Source of the DNA: Stenotrophomonas rhizophila
GTDB taxonomy: Bacteria; Pseudomonadota; Gammaproteobacteria; Xanthomonadales; Xanthomonadaceae
Direction of reading: 5' to 3'
Length of the DNA stretch: 64,000 nt
NCBI RefSeq assembly: GCF_020857975.1
Contig: NZ_JACWUO010000002.1
Span: 1 to 64,000, forward strand
Below, piece by piece: positions 62,501 through 64,000 of the stretch. The notes under the pieces are model-generated. The model was not told the DNA's origin. It did not search any database and saw only the letters and a program-made list of their open reading frames with translations. The position numbers were made by a program, and so were the translations under genes. The stretch's first letter is position 1, and each line of letters starts with the position of its first letter.

Positions 62501-63826
62501 ATGCCCATGCTGCGCCGCGCCCTGCTGCCCCTGATGCTGCTGTTGCCTGCTCCGTTCGCGCTGGCCGGCGATGCCCAATGGCTGGTCACCACCGACCTGT
62601 GGGGCAACCCCGCCTACCAGTTGCTGACCCTGCCCGACAGCGAAGGCACACTGCGCGGCCGCTTCGATGGCGACCCGCTGCAGGGGCGGCGGCAGGGCGA
62701 CGCGGTGGACTTCACCGTGACCGGCAACGATGGTGCGGTCTACCGCTTTACCGGCCAGCTGCGCGACGGGCAGCTGCACGGCCAGGCCGACTACCCCGAC
62801 ACCAACACCGCCGGCGCCCGGGCCGAGCACGCCTTCAGCGCGCGTCGCCTGCCCGACCGCCCGGCCGGCGGTGCGCGCCTGCATGCGTTCACCCCCACCA
62901 GCTGGTCCAACGAGTTCTCCGCGCACCGCGCGCCGGTGTTGACGCTGTGGCCTGGCGACAGCGTGCAGACCACCACGCTGGATTCGGGCGGGGTGGATGC
63001 GCAGGGCAAGACCCGTGCCCTGTTCGGCAACCCGCAGACCGGCCCGTTCTACGTGATGGATGCCGAGCCCGGCGACGTGCTCGCCGTGCACATCAGCAAA
63101 CTGCGCTTGAACCGCGACTACGCCGACAGCCTGGACAGCATCGTCGGCCGCGCCCTGACCCCGGCCCTGGCCGCCAAGGCCACCGCGCTGGGCAAGCCGG
63201 TGCGCTGGCAGCTGGACCGCGAACGCGGGCGCGCCCGACCGCAGCAATCGAGCGGGCGACTGAAGGATTTCTGGGTGCCGGTACAGCCCATGCTCGGCGG
63301 GCTGGCAGTCGCCCCGGGCTTTGGCAACCCGCCGATGTCCACCGGCGACACCGGCCGCTACGGCGGCAACATGGACTTCAACGAAGTCCGCGAGGGCGCC
63401 ACCGTCTACCTGCCGGTGTACCAGCCCGGCGCGCTGCTGTACCTGGGCGATGCGCATGCATTGCAGGGCGACGGAGAGACGTCGCAGTACGCGCTGGAGA
63501 CCTCGATGGACGTGGAGTTCCGCGTCGAGCTGGTCAAGGCCAGGCCACAATCGGCGCCGCGGGTCGAATCGGCCACCCAGTTGATGGTGCTCGGCCAGGC
63601 CGGCTCGCTCGATGACGCCCTGCGCGCGGCCACCGCCGGCATGGCGCAATGGCTGGAGCAGGATTACGGCCTGGACCTGTCCGAGACCGCCCAGGTGATG
63701 GGCAGTTCGGTGAAGTTCGTGGTCGCCAACCTGGCCGGGCGCAGCGTCGGGGTGGCCGCCAAGCTGGACAAGGCCCTGCTCGGGCAGATTCCGCGCCGCG
63801 CGGCGGCACCGGCGCCGGCACCATGA
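62501..63826 (+). CDS. Exported acetamidase/formamidase family protein
   Basis: A 441-residue protein with a signal peptide (about 1-22, ALAGDA). The FmdA_AmdA fold covers the central part: TPTSWSNEFSAHRAPVLTLW, DAEPGDVLAVHI, GNMDFNEVREGATVYLPVYQ and GDAHALQGDGE, which include the usual metal and active-site region. Family members hydrolyse small amides; a periplasmic form is unusual and its substrate is unknown. An N-terminal about 90-residue domain precedes the usual start of the family. ATG 62501 or 62507 fits the signal; earlier in-frame starts lack a ribosome site. Confidence 0.82.
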   Translation: MPMLRRALLPLMLLLPAPFALAGDAQWLVTTDLWGNPAYQLLTLPDSEGTLRGRFDGDPLQGRRQGDAVDFTVTGNDGAVYRFTGQLRDGQLHGQADYPDTNTAGARAEHAFSARRLPDRPAGGARLHAFTPTSWSNEFSAHRAPVLTLWPGDSVQTTTLDSGGVDAQGKTRALFGNPQTGPFYVMDAEPGDVLAVHISKLRLNRDYADSLDSIVGRALTPALAAKATALGKPVRWQLDRERGRARPQQSSGRLKDFWVPVQPMLGGLAVAPGFGNPPMSTGDTGRYGGNMDFNEVREGATVYLPVYQPGALLYLGDAHALQGDGETSQYALETSMDVEFRVELVKARPQSAPRVESATQLMVLGQAGSLDDALRAATAGMAQWLEQDYGLDLSETAQVMGSSVKFVVANLAGRSVGVAAKLDKALLGQIPRRAAAPAPAP

Positions 63827-63835
63827 ACGGCCCCC

Positions 63836-63865
63836 TTGGCACACACCGCCCGGCGGCGCTAGACT
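63836..63865 (+). promoter_or_regulatory. Promoter of tRNA-Ala
   Basis: TTGGCA (63836-63841) and TAGACT (63860-63865) are separated by 18 bp and lie about 55 bp before the tRNA. A GC-rich stretch (AGGCCGG) follows the -10 box, the kind of discriminator expected under stringent control. Confidence 0.7.
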
Positions 63866-63918
63866 AGGCCGGTCCGATCGACGCAGCCAGGCTGCCGCGG
63901 CGGATGCTGCACCACCGT

Positions 63919-63994
63919 GGGGCCATAGCTCAGCTGGGAGAGCGCGTCGTTCGCATCGACGAGGTCAGGAGTTCGATCCTCCTTGGCTCCACCA
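63919..63994 (+). tRNA. tRNA-Ala (anticodon CGC)
   Basis: A complete 76-base tRNA with encoded CCA at its end. GGGGCCA and TGGCTCC form the acceptor stem with one G-U pair. The anticodon stem CGTCG/CGACG encloses TTCGCAT, giving anticodon CGC at 63952-63954, which reads GCG. The T arm is GGAGTTCGATCCTCC. Confidence 0.95.
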
Positions 63995-64000
63995 CTTAAT

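Overview
The window looks like a chromosomal segment of a high-GC gammaproteobacterium of the Xanthomonas/Stenotrophomonas group (Lysobacteraceae), most likely Stenotrophomonas. Three things support this. Arginine is made by the acetyl-citrulline route found in this group (acetylornithine transcarbamylase, fused N-acetylglutamate synthase/kinase, acetyl-citrulline-type deacetylase). DksA carries a very long Lys/Ala/Pro tail. Short GTAG-headed palindromes of the SMAG type described in S. maltophilia occur between many genes. The genes are compact housekeeping and metabolic genes. I see no prophage, transposase, integrase or CRISPR array. The window is bounded by tRNA-Pro(CGG) at 1-77 and tRNA-Ala(CGC) at 63919-63994.

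Layout. 1-1078: tRNA-Pro, its terminator, two large foldback elements and a (GGGCTTT)10 tract. 1079-8300: a CynX-type transporter, then the pgaABCD operon for the biofilm polysaccharide poly-beta-1,6-GlcNAc, with a perfect CRP/Clp-type site upstream. 8473-19456 (minus strand): an arginine/proline cluster in transcription order leader peptide, argF', argG, argE', argB (synthase/kinase), a GNAT acetyltransferase, argC, argH, yciI, proB, proA. 19548-23494: an exported protein, cysS, sufE and an MFS exporter. 23914-27884: dksA, yidD, pyrC and an M23 peptidase. 27962-33468: a squalene/phytoene-synthase-like protein, gph, ubiG and mtaD, then efp and its modification gene epmB, divergent. 33539-38363: a GGDEF/EAL protein with a PhnD-like binding protein, then trmJ and suhB. 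39083-43494: htpX, gluQ, phaB, phaR and a TraB/GumN protein. 43498-50200 (minus): a DUF1684 lipoprotein, mutL, amiC, tsaE and nnr. 50224-57108: queG, xseA, an M48 protease, a SUMF1-domain lipoprotein and rnd. 57295-63826: a small exported protein that may be frameshifted, a serine hydrolase, a TonB-dependent receptor, a lipoprotein and an exported acetamidase/formamidase.

The strongest new signal lies in front of the arginine cluster. A 33-codon ORF with Arg at codons 14, 22, 24 and 25 is followed by a strong intrinsic terminator. A second copy of the terminator's 3' arm overlaps the ORF stop codon and can form an antiterminator, and a fourth segment inside the ORF can sequester that copy. 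This is the complete layout of a ribosome-mediated attenuator, here apparently sensing arginine.

A second set of signals is a family of five foldback elements (three of 187-189 bp, two of about 90-99 bp). Each has long near-perfect terminal arms that differ from copy to copy, around a related core. Two further near-identical 26-27 bp perfect palindromes sit between convergent gene pairs, where they probably act as two-way terminators.
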